The notes beneath the pieces were generated by a model that saw nothing but the letters and a program-made list of their open reading frames with translations, was not told the origin of the DNA and did not search any database. DNA of 64,000 bases from Marinicella sediminis (GTDB lineage: Bacteria; Pseudomonadota; Gammaproteobacteria; Xanthomonadales; Marinicellaceae). The stretch spans positions 124,001 to 188,000 of the forward strand of contig NZ_MVBD01000004.1 of NCBI RefSeq assembly GCF_002000055.1. Direction: 5' to 3'. Below, one piece after another: positions 46,121 through 55,745 of this stretch (positions are counted from its first letter, which is position 1; every line of letters starts with the position of its first letter). A program made the translations under genes and the position numbers.

Positions 46121-46669
46121 TCATGTGCATGACTGTATCGAGCACCAGGTATCCCGGTCGATGCGGAATATGTTGACCTGATTGTCGTGATAAATGGTCT
46201 GTCTGACTGGCTGCATGCCAATGGCCCTGGCCACCCGTTCTGATGCCAGGTTGGTGGTGGAAATGATGGCAATCAAATGCCCACTCAATTGCTGAGAAAA
46301 CGCATAATCACGACAGCACCTGGCAGCCTCAGTGGCGTATCCATGACCCCAATATTGAGGCAACAGGGAATACCCGATTTCAAGTTCATCTTGTCCATCA
46401 ACCCTTTGCACCAACAAACCACAGTGACCAACCATATGGCCGGTTGTTTTTTCCAGCAGTGCATTCATGCCACCAAGCCCGTTGTCGTAGCGATGGAATT
46501 GCGAGCGATACCATTGAGCACACTGTTCATCCGGCGATTGGATCGGCATCTGCCAATGCCGTGAGGTTTCCGGATCAGTAAAAAAAGGCAACCAGATTGG
46601 AAAATCTGATTGCCTGACTGTTCTGAACCTCAAGCGCTCACTGGTGTGGCCAGTCAACAACAATGACAT
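46121..46669 (-). CDS. GNAT-family N-acetyltransferase (RimJ/RimL-like)
   Basis: The 182-residue protein has the GNAT fold: TSERLRFRTVRQSDFPIWLP at the start, LEIGYSLLPQYWGHGYATEA (acetyl-CoA-binding motif A, Q/RxxGxG/A form) and ASERVARAIGMQPV. It resembles RimJ/RimL-type enzymes that acetylate N-termini or small amines; the substrate is not predictable. It lies 6 bases downstream of htpX in the same direction, so the two may share a transcript. Confidence 0.88.
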   Translation of the reverse strand: MSLLLTGHTSERLRFRTVRQSDFPIWLPFFTDPETSRHWQMPIQSPDEQCAQWYRSQFHRYDNGLGGMNALLEKTTGHMVGHCGLLVQRVDGQDELEIGYSLLPQYWGHGYATEAARCCRDYAFSQQLSGHLIAIISTTNLASERVARAIGMQPVRQTIYHDNQVNIFRIDRDTWCSIQSCT

Positions 46670-46675
46670 GGTGGA

Positions 46676-47578
46676 TCAGCTGATCACCTGGTTGCTGCTG
46701 TATTGAGCCTTTTCCAGGGCCGCAATGCGGTCTTCCAAAGGCGGATGGGTAGAAAACAGTTTGGCCAGGGTGGCTTTGCCACCGGAAATTCCAAAGGCTG
46801 CAAACTCGCCTTCCAGTTTTTCAGTGCGGGTGCTGCGCTGTAAAGCTTTGAGGGCATCAATCATGTTCTGATTCCCAGCCAAACGCGAGCCGCCTTCATC
46901 GGCATGAAACTCACGCCACCTGGAGAATGAATTGATGATGATGGCCGCCAGAAAGCCAAGCACAATTTGGGCGATGATGGTTCCAATGAATGAGCCCATG
47001 GTGTAACCACCGCCCCTTTCATCACGGCTGGCTGCAGCGATGGCATAACCAATGATGCGCGAGAAGAAAATCACAAAGGCGTTCAACACACCTTGCAACA
47101 AAGCCATGGTCACCATGTCACCATTGGCTACGTGAGCCACTTCATGACCCAATACGGCTTCTACTTCATTGCGCTTCATGGTTTGTAACAAACCTGTACT
47201 GACTGCCACCAAGGCGTCATTTTTTTTCATCCCGGTGGCAAAGGCATTGGGACTGGGTGACTGAAACACCCCAACATCAGGCATTCCAATACCGGCCGCT
47301 TCAGCCTGTCGCCTGACGGTATCAACCAACCACTGCTCATCGGCATTGCGGGGTTGTTCGATGATTTCAACACCCATCGATTTTTTGGCAATCCATTTGG
47401 ACATGGCCAGAGAGATGAAAGACCCCACCGAACCCCAGAGAATCGAGAACACCGCCAAAGCACGGTAATCCAGACCGTTTTGAGTCATGTAATGGTCAAA
47501 GCCGAAGACCCGCATCACCACCGAGATCACTGCCAGAATGGCGATGTTGGTGGCCATAAATAAAAGCACTCTTTTCAT
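46676..47578 (-). CDS. htpX: membrane protease HtpX
   Basis: The 300-residue M48 metalloprotease degrades misfolded membrane proteins. HEVAH (residues 145-149) gives the zinc site with a further Glu in WREFHADEGGSRLAG. Two N-terminal (about 5-25, 42-60) and two later membrane segments are visible, and the end STHPPLEDRIAALE is typical. In E. coli htpX is under CpxR and heat-shock control; here only a housekeeping-type promoter is seen. Confidence 0.96.
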   Translation of the reverse strand: MKRVLLFMATNIAILAVISVVMRVFGFDHYMTQNGLDYRALAVFSILWGSVGSFISLAMSKWIAKKSMGVEIIEQPRNADEQWLVDTVRRQAEAAGIGMPDVGVFQSPSPNAFATGMKKNDALVAVSTGLLQTMKRNEVEAVLGHEVAHVANGDMVTMALLQGVLNAFVIFFSRIIGYAIAAASRDERGGGYTMGSFIGTIIAQIVLGFLAAIIINSFSRWREFHADEGGSRLAGNQNMIDALKALQRSTRTEKLEGEFAAFGISGGKATLAKLFSTHPPLEDRIAALEKAQYSSNQVIS

Positions 47579-47620
47579 TGATATACCTGTTAATTCACTT
47601 AAAAATCCAACCAGTAAGAT

Positions 47621-47648
47621 TAGATACCAGCGGATAAAATAGGTTCAA
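47621..47648 (-). promoter_or_regulatory. probable htpX promoter
   Basis: On the minus strand TTGAAC (47648-47643) and TATCTA (47626-47621) are separated by 16 bases, 42 bases upstream of the htpX ATG. Confidence 0.45.
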
Positions 47649-47749
47649 TTTTACCAACCTCAAGCCTGCCACTGGTCATTATTGATGATATTTGCTGTTA
47701 AAAAGCCCGGCAAACGGCAAAAGACAGCAATAATTTCAGATGATTACGC

Positions 47750-47755
47750 TATAAT
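47750..47755 (+). promoter_or_regulatory. -10 element of typA
   Basis: A perfect TATAAT followed by a GC-rich discriminator (GCGCGG) lies 29 bases before the typA start. No good -35 is found at 16-18 bases. A GC-rich discriminator is typical of promoters under stringent or growth-rate control. Confidence 0.55.
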
Positions 47756-47784
47756 GCGCGGCTTTTATAACTCCGGTCGTTCAC

Positions 47785-49602
47785 ATGTCCACAGAAAAAA
47801 TCAGAAACATCGCCATCATTGCCCACGTTGATCATGGCAAAACCACCCTGGTTGATGAACTCCTCAAACAATCAGGCACATTGGGTGATCGGGCCGATGA
47901 TCCAAACCGTCTGATGGATTCCAACGACCTGGAAAAAGAACGTGGTATCACCATCCTGTCCAAAAACACATCGATTGAATGGGAAGGTTACAAAATCAAC
48001 ATTGTGGACACCCCGGGCCATGCCGACTTTGGTGGCGAGGTGGAGCGAGTATTGAGTATGGTTGATTCAGTTTTGTTACTGGTCGATGCCGTCGATGGCC
48101 CCATGCCACAAACTCGCTTTGTGACCCAAAAAGCATTCGAAATGGGCTTCACTCCTGTGGTTGTGGTCAACAAGGTTGATCGTGACGGCGCCCGAATTCA
48201 ATGGGTGATCGATCAGACTTTTGATTTGTTTGATTCACTGGGTGCTACCGATGAACAATTGGATTTTCCGATCATTTATGCCTCAGCCATCAATGGTTAT
48301 GCCTCAGAAGACGATGAGAACCGTGAAGGTGATATGCGTCCCTTGTTTGAAACCATCACACAAAAAGTGAGTCCACCGGATGTGGACATTGAAGCGCCGT
48401 TCCAGATGCAGGTTTCTACCCTTGATTACAACAGTTTTCTGGGCTTGATCGGTATCGGTCGCATCAAAAAAGGAACTGTCAAAACCAATACTCCAGTGAC
48501 CGTCATTGATTCAGATGGCAAAACCCGCAATGGCCGGATCTTGAAAATTTTTGGCTTTAAAGGACTGGAACGCGTTGAAGTTTCAGAAGCCTCAGCGGGT
48601 GACATCGTGGCCGTCTCAGGTATCGACAACATCGGCATTTCTGACACCATGTGTGACCGAGATCATGTGGAGGCTCTGCCTCCATTAACTGTGGATGAGC
48701 CAACCATTTCGATGTTGTTCTGTGTCAATGATTCGCCTTTCGCCGGTAAGAGTGGAAAATTCCTGACTTCCAGACAAATCAAAGACCGTCTGGAAAGGGA
48801 AACCACCTATAACGTGGCCCTGCGGGTTGAAGAAACCGAAAACTCTGATCAGTTCAAAGTATCAGGCCGTGGCGAACTGCATTTGTCGGTGCTGATTGAA
48901 ACCATGCGTCGTGAAGGTTTTGAACTGGCCATTTCACGGCCACAGGTGATTTACCGTGAAATCGACGGAGAATTGTGTGAGCCGTATGAGGACCTGGTGG
49001 TGGATATTGAGCAGGAACATCAGGGCTCTGTGATGGAGCAATTACTGGGTCGCCGTGCAGAAGTAAAAGACATCGTACCGGATGACACAGGTCGTGTTCG
49101 CCTGACTTTCATCATTCCGGCCCGCGGCCTGATTGGCTATCAGTCAGAATTCAAAACCACCACCTCAGGTTCCGGTATCCTGACCCACGTGTTTGATCAC
49201 TATGGACGCAAACTGAACACCATTGAAAGAAGCCGAAAAAATGGTGTATTGATTGCCAATGGTACCGGTAAAGCATTGGGTTATGCCCTGTTTAACCTGC
49301 AGGATCGTGGTCGCCTGCTGATCGATGCCAATGTTGAAGTGTATGAAGGGCAAGTCATCGGCATTCATTCACGTGATAATGACCTGACGGTCAATCCATT
49401 GAAAGGCAAACAGCTGACCAACGTCCGTGCCTCCGGTAAGGACGATGCACTGAATCTGGTACCCCCCATTCGAATGACTCTGGAACAATCCATGGAGTTC
49501 ATTGAAGACGATGAGTTGGTGGAAGTCACTCCTGATGAGATCCGTATTCGCAAAAGACATTTACTGGAACACGAACGTAAACGCGCCAGCCGCGAAGCCT
49601 GA
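47785..49602 (+). CDS. typA: ribosome-associated GTPase TypA/BipA
   Basis: The 605-residue translational GTPase acts in 50S subunit assembly and stress adaptation. G1 is [10 protein letters not shown] (residues 13-22), with [13 protein letters not shown] (switch I), [16 protein letters not shown] (G3), [10 protein letters not shown] (G4), EF-G-like domain III/V sequences and the BipA-specific C-terminal [16 protein letters not shown] end. Length is normal. A strong terminator follows it. Confidence 0.97.
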   Translation: MSTEKIRNIAIIAHVDHGKTTLVDELLKQSGTLGDRADDPNRLMDSNDLEKERGITILSKNTSIEWEGYKINIVDTPGHADFGGEVERVLSMVDSVLLLVDAVDGPMPQTRFVTQKAFEMGFTPVVVVNKVDRDGARIQWVIDQTFDLFDSLGATDEQLDFPIIYASAINGYASEDDENREGDMRPLFETITQKVSPPDVDIEAPFQMQVSTLDYNSFLGLIGIGRIKKGTVKTNTPVTVIDSDGKTRNGRILKIFGFKGLERVEVSEASAGDIVAVSGIDNIGISDTMCDRDHVEALPPLTVDEPTISMLFCVNDSPFAGKSGKFLTSRQIKDRLERETTYNVALRVEETENSDQFKVSGRGELHLSVLIETMRREGFELAISRPQVIYREIDGELCEPYEDLVVDIEQEHQGSVMEQLLGRRAEVKDIVPDDTGRVRLTFIIPARGLIGYQSEFKTTTSGSGILTHVFDHYGRKLNTIERSRKNGVLIANGTGKALGYALFNLQDRGRLLIDANVEVYEGQVIGIHSRDNDLTVNPLKGKQLTNVRASGKDDALNLVPPIRMTLEQSMEFIEDDELVEVTPDEIRIRKRHLLEHERKRASREA

Positions 49603-49623
49603 GGATTTTGATTGAGATGAGTT

Positions 49624-49653
49624 AAAAAACGGGCCTGATGGGCCCGTTTTTTT
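49624..49653 (+). terminator. rho-independent terminator of typA
   Basis: ACGGGCC and GGCCCGT pair across a 5-base loop, followed by seven T residues to 49653. The A run before it would make it work in the reverse direction too. Confidence 0.9.
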
Positions 49654-49660
49654 GTACTTG

Positions 49661-50018
49661 GGAGAGCTGATGATCAGCTCGACCCGCCGACCTGGTTAGG
49701 CAGATCATGCAGATATGGCGGTTTGACGAAGTCAAGAAGCCATAATGGAATGATCGATAAGCCGTGAGTGATGGGATGGGTAATGAACGATTGCTGGTTT
49801 TCGCTCTGCGAAAGAAAGCGTGTGTGAATGACGTCGTTCGTGCTTGATCACACGACATGATCGCCGAGGCCTCGGTCTCTGTTCCAGACGAGACCCTAAC
49901 TCCTCCATCCGTAGAGTCGGCTTTCACTTTTGTCAGGAACACATATGCAGTGCGAAGCAACTGCTCAGACAACCGACCTGAAAGACCAAAGTTTTGAATG
50001 AAGTCCCAAGATCATTCC
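49661..50018 (+). repeat. dispersed structured repeat, long copy D
   Basis: A 358-base element immediately after the typA terminator. It opens with the GAGCTGATGATCAGCTC palindrome and ends GAATGAAGTCCCAAGATC. Internal hairpins include TTGAC-GAA-GTCAA, CCGAGGCCTCGG and GGTCTC/GAGACC. A minus-strand frame of 116 residues through it shares its peptide only with the copy at 37.1 kb and is taken as an accident of the repeat. The copy is longer than copy C by two inserted segments. Confidence 0.85.
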
Positions 50019-50133
50019 TGATTCTTGTCTTGCTGGTTTTTTCTGCTGATAACCCAAAAGGGTATTCCCCTTTTGGGCTATAAAGCAACACCTCAATGCG
50101 GGCACAGGGTTCGCAAAAACCACGATCAGTTGG

Positions 50134-50916
50134 TCAGGGCTGGTAGAATAAATCAGGCACTGATTTTGCGATAACCTCAAAATGATGAACGTTTTTTAGC
50201 ACACCATTTTCCCAACCCCCTACAATAAGATCGTCAGCATGCAGCTTAAGTGCTGCCGCTACTTTTCCGGAAAAATGAGCATCCCTGCCACTTTCATCAG
50301 TAAAGGTATCAAAGATGGCGTAGCTATGGTCATTTAATTTAAGCGATGTCCACAGCAAGGTTTTGGGTTCAGTTTGTTTAACTACAGTGGCTGCACCTAT
50401 CAACAATTGCTCTAATGGCTGTGCTTTTCCTGGCTGTGCATTAAGTACAATATAGGTCGCTTGTGTTGCACTGGCTGAATTTTTTTCAGGCGCTTTGTAG
50501 GACAACACGCTGGCGTTGGTGATGTTGGCAACAACCCCATCATCCCACCCTTGCGCAACCAGGGTATCTGCATTGGCGTTTAAAGCAGCCGCTACCTGAC
50601 CAGCAAAGTGTTCGGCTCTGCCTGCTTCATTTGAAAAAAAATCAAAGATACCAAAACTACCGTCTGCTTTTTTGAGGGCATACCAGTACAGGGTATTGGG
50701 CTCAGTTTCGCTGACGAGCCTGGCCCCTTCAGTCAGAAAATCTGCAAGCTTATTGTTTTGGCCAGTTTGCGCTGTAAATGGAATGTAAGTGGCTTCTTTC
50801 ATCATAGTCTCCTGTTTGGGTTGGATTTGAGCGTGGGATACCGATGCGCTCATAAGAACGAGTAACGTTGTGGTTAGATATAGGCTGATGTCAGTGATTG
50901 CGTTTGATGTTTTCAT
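50134..50916 (-). CDS. secreted protein with two ABM-like (antibiotic biosynthesis monooxygenase) domains
   Basis: The 260-residue protein has a signal peptide ending near SHA-QIQ. Two homologous halves of about 100 residues follow (residues about 41-140 and 150-255), each with TEPxTLxWxxLK, FDxFxxExGRxxHFxGxVAAAL and GWxxGVxxN. This is the dimeric alpha/beta-barrel ABM fold in tandem, so the chain may form a full barrel alone. ABM domains bind small aromatics or act as monooxygenases without cofactor; activity here is unknown. It is divergent from the GlxA-type regulator, its likely controller. Confidence 0.8.
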   Translation of the reverse strand: MKTSNAITDISLYLTTTLLVLMSASVSHAQIQPKQETMMKEATYIPFTAQTGQNNKLADFLTEGARLVSETEPNTLYWYALKKADGSFGIFDFFSNEAGRAEHFAGQVAAALNANADTLVAQGWDDGVVANITNASVLSYKAPEKNSASATQATYIVLNAQPGKAQPLEQLLIGAATVVKQTEPKTLLWTSLKLNDHSYAIFDTFTDESGRDAHFSGKVAAALKLHADDLIVGGWENGVLKNVHHFEVIAKSVPDLFYQP

Positions 50917-51033
50917 TTTTAGACCTCTTCAGATAAGTGAATGGCTATTCTAAGTTTGGAAAACACTTGACAGTTAGTGGCAGAAAAGACAACATGCATG
51001 CAATATTTGCCAATCAGAGAAAAAACCTGATTT

Positions 51034-52044
51034 ATGCCGACCATAGTGATTCTTTCCATGAACAACGTGCTGCCTTCAGCTTTAATGGGCATCCATGATG
51101 TGCTGTCATTAAGCGGCTTACACTTTGTTCAGAAATCTGGAAACGAAGCACCTGACGAAATTGAATGGAGCCCAAACGTCATCCTGGCTAACCATGATGG
51201 AAAACCAATTACAGATGGACATGGCCGGACTTTCGAGGTTGATTCAGATCTGAGTGCCATCAGTCACTGTGATGCCCTGTTAGTGCCTGGTTTTGTTCCA
51301 GATGGGCACGGTTGTCCACCCAATCCTGTTACCAATTTAAACACAAGGTCTTGGTTGCAAGATTGCCATCAACAAGGCACTCTGATTTGCGGCTCTTGTA
51401 GTGGTGTGTTTGCACTTGGGGAGGCAGGTATTCTGAATAACAGGCAATGCACAACAACCTGGTGGTTACATGATGAACTAAAAACCCGTTTTCCCAATGC
51501 AAACGCTCAATGGGCGAGCGAACTGATTGACGATAATGGCCTGATTACAGCTGGTGGGCCACTTTCTTGGGTAACCATCACACTGCACATCATTAAAAAA
51601 CTTGCTGGTATCGAAACCGCGCAAGTAGTGGCTGATTTTTCAGTCGTTGATGCCATACCAAAGTCCCAAAATTTATATGTTCCCAAAGGTTATCAAACAG
51701 CTAAACATCCATTCCTTGAAAAAGCTGAATATGCCATTCGCAAGGCGCACTACCAATCCATGAGTACCAAAGATTTAGCTGCAGTGATGGCTATATCAGA
51801 ACGGACATTGAATCGTAAACTGAAAGCGTTAACCGGTGAAACACCTAAATCGTTCATTGACAGTATACGCATAAGCCATGCATGTACTTTATTGGTCACC
51901 ACCCAAAAACCGGTGAAAGAAATTGCTTACTCATTAGGCTATTCTGACGATAATGTATTCCGTCGCCTCTTCAAACAGAAAATGGGCATGACGCCATCAA
52001 GTTATCAACACGAAAGAATTCATCATTATGACAAGAACCAATAG
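51034..52044 (+). CDS. GlxA-type AraC-family regulator with DJ-1/PfpI-like domain
   Basis: The 336-residue protein has an N-terminal DJ-1/PfpI-like domain (residues 1-190) with the nucleophile-elbow Cys in GTLICGSCSGVFALGEAG, and a C-terminal AraC HTH (about 235-330: KDLAAVMAISERTLNRKLKA, EIAYSLGYSDDNVFRRLFKQ, then MTPSSYQ). GlxA-like regulators sense small metabolites. It faces away from the secreted ABM gene across 117 bases, suggesting it controls that gene. Its ribosome site is weak. Confidence 0.88.
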   Translation: MPTIVILSMNNVLPSALMGIHDVLSLSGLHFVQKSGNEAPDEIEWSPNVILANHDGKPITDGHGRTFEVDSDLSAISHCDALLVPGFVPDGHGCPPNPVTNLNTRSWLQDCHQQGTLICGSCSGVFALGEAGILNNRQCTTTWWLHDELKTRFPNANAQWASELIDDNGLITAGGPLSWVTITLHIIKKLAGIETAQVVADFSVVDAIPKSQNLYVPKGYQTAKHPFLEKAEYAIRKAHYQSMSTKDLAAVMAISERTLNRKLKALTGETPKSFIDSIRISHACTLLVTTQKPVKEIAYSLGYSDDNVFRRLFKQKMGMTPSSYQHERIHHYDKNQ

Positions 52045-52852
52045 GCCATTCCGTTACCTGTACAACTTGCTGAGCAATTGAATGTAGCCTGGCAGGAAAC
52101 AGTGATTGAATGAATTGACTGAGCTCATGCTCATCATGTCAATTCATTATCTAAATCCATTGCCCTTTGGAGGTAATATTCAATTTTCACCGTGTCTATT
52201 TCTTCGGGTGTAAAAAACTTCATGTGTCTCATGTCTCGCCCTGTACCTTCCAACTCTTTGGCATCGTCCATATGCGCTCCTTGCATTAACTGAAAGTTTA
52301 CATGCTACCTATGTGCCATGATGGAGCAAATGTTCTTATTGTGCGAATAGGTTGGCACCCTCCATTTTAACTCTTCTTTTAACCCTTTAGAAAATTCAGT
52401 CACAATTCTTCGCAGCTTCATCACGATCTCTTTCATCGGTGAATCCAACTCCTCTATGTACTTATCTACATTCATGACTTACCTCTTTCTGTGGGGTACT
52501 TAGACACAATCGTATATGCAGAGGACATCAATGCCACCTTTCCTCATACAAGTGGATATTGACGCACCCATACTTTATAGTCGGTTTATTGTAAGACATT
52601 GATTTCTGATTTTGAGAAAAATCACCGTGACAACCTGATGATCATACAAATTCAAAAAGTTTTTCAATCCGGTTAATAAAACAAAGACTGCGATGGAATT
52701 GGGGAGATTACAGCAGTCTCATGCCTGACTCTCAAGGCACTTTGATTTTTTCAACCCATAAAAAATTGGTCAACGGTAATTCAAATTCTGTTATCCTGTA
52801 TTGAAACATTGGGGTGGCGGCAAGTCATTTCATTTCACAGTTTAGGGGAATC
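52045..52852. other. intergenic region holding a broken DUF1801 gene
   Basis: The 52134-52475 part is the disrupted DUF1801-like gene listed below. The remaining 377 bases up to the cyclase start are AT-rich; the cyclase promoter must lie here, but no clear -35/-10 pair is seen. Confidence 0.5.
52134..52475 (-). pseudogene. DUF1801-like gene interrupted by one in-frame TAG stop
   Basis: An ATG at 52475 with a good ribosome site (AGAGGT, 6 bases away) begins MNVDKYIEELDSPMKEIVMK and continues to RVPTYSHNKNICSIMAHR at codon 56. Codon 57 is TAG (52307-52305). The same frame then runs on through HVNFQLMQGAHMDDAKELEG and MRHMKFFTPEEID to TGA at 52136-52134, giving 113 codons plus stop. The parts on both sides of the TAG fit the single DUF1801 (YdhG-like) domain, so the gene was intact until one base change. 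Sequencing error, suppression or genuine decay cannot be separated from here. Confidence 0.8.
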
Positions 52853-55741
52853 GTGCTGAATTACGCGTTGATCAAACCATTCATTTGGGCACTGCTGGGT
52901 CTGTATTTGATTCAGTCACCTGCCCATGCCACCATCGTTGGTACACCACCACTGACCAAAATCAACATCCCCTCTGAGCCTTACATCACCTTCTTTGATA
53001 TGGCTCAAGACCACAACAACGTCATCTACCTGACTTATGACAAAGGACTGAAAATATTTGATGGCAACCGCTGGGATACCGTGGTTATCCCCAATACCAT
53101 TTTGACCCGAAAATTATTTGTTGATGAACAAGGAAAGGTCTATGTGGGTGGCTTTAATTTTTTCGGTTATGTCAACCGCAATGAGCTGGGTGCATATGAA
53201 TTCATCGATTTAACCCCAACCCAAAATCCCACCAATTTTGCCAGTATTTGGAGCATCGCCAGCTGCCAGAACCTGATTTATTTCAAGGCATTGAATCACA
53301 TCTACCAGTACGACCCCAAAACCGGTAACATCTCTTCATGGTCTTTCAAAGGAAAGCTGGGTGATGTGATATGCCATCAGGATCAGGTGCTCTTACAGGA
53401 CCGCTCCGTAGGTCTGAAATACCTGGCCGATGGCCTGTGGGTCGACAGTCCCATCGAGTTGGAAGACAACAGCCTGGTTTATGATTTCCAGGTTTTGGAC
53501 AACCAAAACATATTCATCCATTCACAATCTGATAACTGGCGTCTGATTGATGGGCATGAAGTAAAAGCCATCCATTTTGATGCCCATATGCCACCTTTGG
53601 GTAGTTTTTCAAACTCTCTGGCATTGGCAAACAACCAAATCATCATGGGTAGCAAAAACGGTGGCTTGACTTTCCTGGATTTCAACACCTTCACGGCCCA
53701 ATCTTTTCAGCTCTCAAACGACTGGATTTCATCCATCATCAAAGCCAATGACGGTGGATTGTTGATCTTATCCAACTTCACCATTTACCACCTCACTTGG
53801 CCCAGCCCATGGCGCATTCAAGGCCCGAATTCAGGATTAAGCAGCGACATTTTTGATCTGGCTGTCTGGAATGACCAGTTGTACGCCACCTCCAGAGCTG
53901 GGGTGTTTCTGGAATTGCCCCAACAACAAGCAGGTGCCGATAAAAACTTCACAACCCTGGATTGGACCAACCAGGAAGCCTGGAAAGTATACCCGCTGAA
54001 TGATGAGGAAATGCTTTTTGCGGAATCGCACTATGCTTATCTGGTGACCCGTGATGGCAAACGCACTCAGCTTACTGACATCATCTACCCACGTGATTTT
54101 CTGGCTTCCAAATACCACCCCGATCATATTTATATGCTCACCGAACTGGACACACGTCTGCTGTTGCGCGAAGGCGGGCAATGGCGTGACTGGGTGGTGG
54201 CACCTGGCAAACCAAACAGTGTCATCGAATTGAGCCCTGATACCTTGTTAATCACCACGATAGAGGGACGTTTTTTCAAGGTGGTATTGAATGACGAGCT
54301 TAACGCTGTGGAAGCCACGGTTGAGATGCACCACCAGGCAGGCATGTCGGCTAAAGAAATCAGTCAACTGCAACTCTACCCCGGCCCCAATGATTCTGTC
54401 ATCGGCATAACCCAGGAAAAGTATTACCAATTCGCTCACAACGAACTGCAGCCCAACGACCTGAATGGCCTGCAACAACTGGTGGCTCCCAAAGACATCT
54501 CAGGCATGGGCACCAGCCCTGATGGTCAGGTTTGGGCTCACAGCAGTACCCAACTGTATTTATTGAATGAAAAACAACAGTGGGAGGTCATTGATGCGAC
54601 CGATTACCTACAAGGCGGTATTTACGACGTTGAATTTTTAGCTGACCAGGTCAAAATATCATCCAACAGTGTCATTCTCAGTTACTTGTTTAACCAGCGT
54701 CAAGTCACCGGGGAAGTCAGTGGCAAAATGATGATCACCGCGGCATCGTTGATGCCCAAAGATGGCTCCAATCCTGTGGGCTTTCCGGTGGTGAACACCT
54801 CCCCTTTTACCATGGGTGCAGACGTGGGTGGTTTGACCATTGAGTGGACTTTTACCGACATCAAAAACCTCGGTGCCACAGAATACAAATACCGGCTGCT
54901 GGGACACAATGACCAATGGTCTCCTTTCAGTCAAAACACCCAAGCCAATTTTCTGGAACTGCCTGCTGGAAATTATGCCTTTGAAGTGACCGCCAAAGAC
55001 GTCAATGGCAGCACCCATAACAGTCCGCAGCTGACTTTTAATATAGAACCCCCTTGGTATCTGACACCGCTGGCAAAAGTGGCCTGGTTGATGTGTGGTC
55101 TGGCCCTGTTATTCTCGGTATTTAAATTGTTTCTGATGTGGCGCGAACGCAAGCATGAGGAACAGAAAAAAGCCTTGAAAGCCATCATCAATGAAAAAAC
55201 CCATGCCTTGAAACTGGCCAACGAAGCTTTGCAGGATTTAGCTCACAAAGATCCCCTGACTGGTCTGTCCAATCGATTGTTTCTGGATCAGTACATCAAT
55301 GAACTGATTGAAAACCAGATTTCCCGGTTCTCAGTGATCATGATGGATATGGATCACTTCAAGCGCTATAACGACAACAAAGGCCACCTGGCCGGCGATC
55401 AACTGCTGGAAAAATTTGGCCAGTCTTTGTTGACCCGGATCAAACGCAAACAGGACCTGGCAGCCCGGTATGGTGGCGAAGAATTCCTCATAATCCTTCC
55501 CCAAACTGATCAACAACATACTTTAATGGCGGCAGAAAACATCCGCAGCCACACCGAAAATCAACCCGAAAAAACCACCGTTTCCATTGGAGTGGCTTTC
55601 GCTGATGGTAATCAACCCATCAGGTCCGCCAAAGACATTTTCGCCCTCATTGACCAGGCAGATAAAGCATTGTATGAAGCCAAAACCACCGGCCGCAATC
55701 AGGTGGTGGTCTACAGCGAAACAAAGATTGCGGCAGATTAG
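52853..55741 (+). CDS. diguanylate cyclase with periplasmic beta-propeller sensor
   Basis: The GTG at 52853, preceded by AGGGG, gives a 962-residue form with a normal signal peptide (cut near AHA-TIV); a GTG at 52814 is the alternative. The periplasmic part has ligand-type propeller repeats (FDMAQDHNNVIYLTYDKGLK, SLALANNQIIMGSKNGGLTF) and ends in a Y_Y_Y-like beta domain (LGATEYKYRLLGHNDQWSPF). A transmembrane helix (AWLMCGLALLFSVFKLFLMW) and coiled coil lead to a GGDEF domain with GGEEF at about residue 874. An RxxD inhibition site (RKQD) sits five residues before it, so product feedback is likely. It should make cyclic di-GMP in response to an extracytoplasmic signal. Confidence 0.92.
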   Translation: MLNYALIKPFIWALLGLYLIQSPAHATIVGTPPLTKINIPSEPYITFFDMAQDHNNVIYLTYDKGLKIFDGNRWDTVVIPNTILTRKLFVDEQGKVYVGGFNFFGYVNRNELGAYEFIDLTPTQNPTNFASIWSIASCQNLIYFKALNHIYQYDPKTGNISSWSFKGKLGDVICHQDQVLLQDRSVGLKYLADGLWVDSPIELEDNSLVYDFQVLDNQNIFIHSQSDNWRLIDGHEVKAIHFDAHMPPLGSFSNSLALANNQIIMGSKNGGLTFLDFNTFTAQSFQLSNDWISSIIKANDGGLLILSNFTIYHLTWPSPWRIQGPNSGLSSDIFDLAVWNDQLYATSRAGVFLELPQQQAGADKNFTTLDWTNQEAWKVYPLNDEEMLFAESHYAYLVTRDGKRTQLTDIIYPRDFLASKYHPDHIYMLTELDTRLLLREGGQWRDWVVAPGKPNSVIELSPDTLLITTIEGRFFKVVLNDELNAVEATVEMHHQAGMSAKEISQLQLYPGPNDSVIGITQEKYYQFAHNELQPNDLNGLQQLVAPKDISGMGTSPDGQVWAHSSTQLYLLNEKQQWEVIDATDYLQGGIYDVEFLADQVKISSNSVILSYLFNQRQVTGEVSGKMMITAASLMPKDGSNPVGFPVVNTSPFTMGADVGGLTIEWTFTDIKNLGATEYKYRLLGHNDQWSPFSQNTQANFLELPAGNYAFEVTAKDVNGSTHNSPQLTFNIEPPWYLTPLAKVAWLMCGLALLFSVFKLFLMWRERKHEEQKKALKAIINEKTHALKLANEALQDLAHKDPLTGLSNRLFLDQYINELIENQISRFSVIMMDMDHFKRYNDNKGHLAGDQLLEKFGQSLLTRIKRKQDLAARYGGEEFLIILPQTDQQHTLMAAENIRSHTENQPEKTTVSIGVAFADGNQPIRSAKDIFALIDQADKALYEAKTTGRNQVVVYSETKIAAD

Positions 55742-55745
55742 GAAG

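Noticed and set aside
49622-49972. Minus-strand 116-residue frame in copy D, sharing a peptide with the 37-kb copy.
   Set aside because: It covers only repeat DNA and the typA terminator; the peptide identity follows the DNA identity, and the 37-kb copy has no equivalent full frame.
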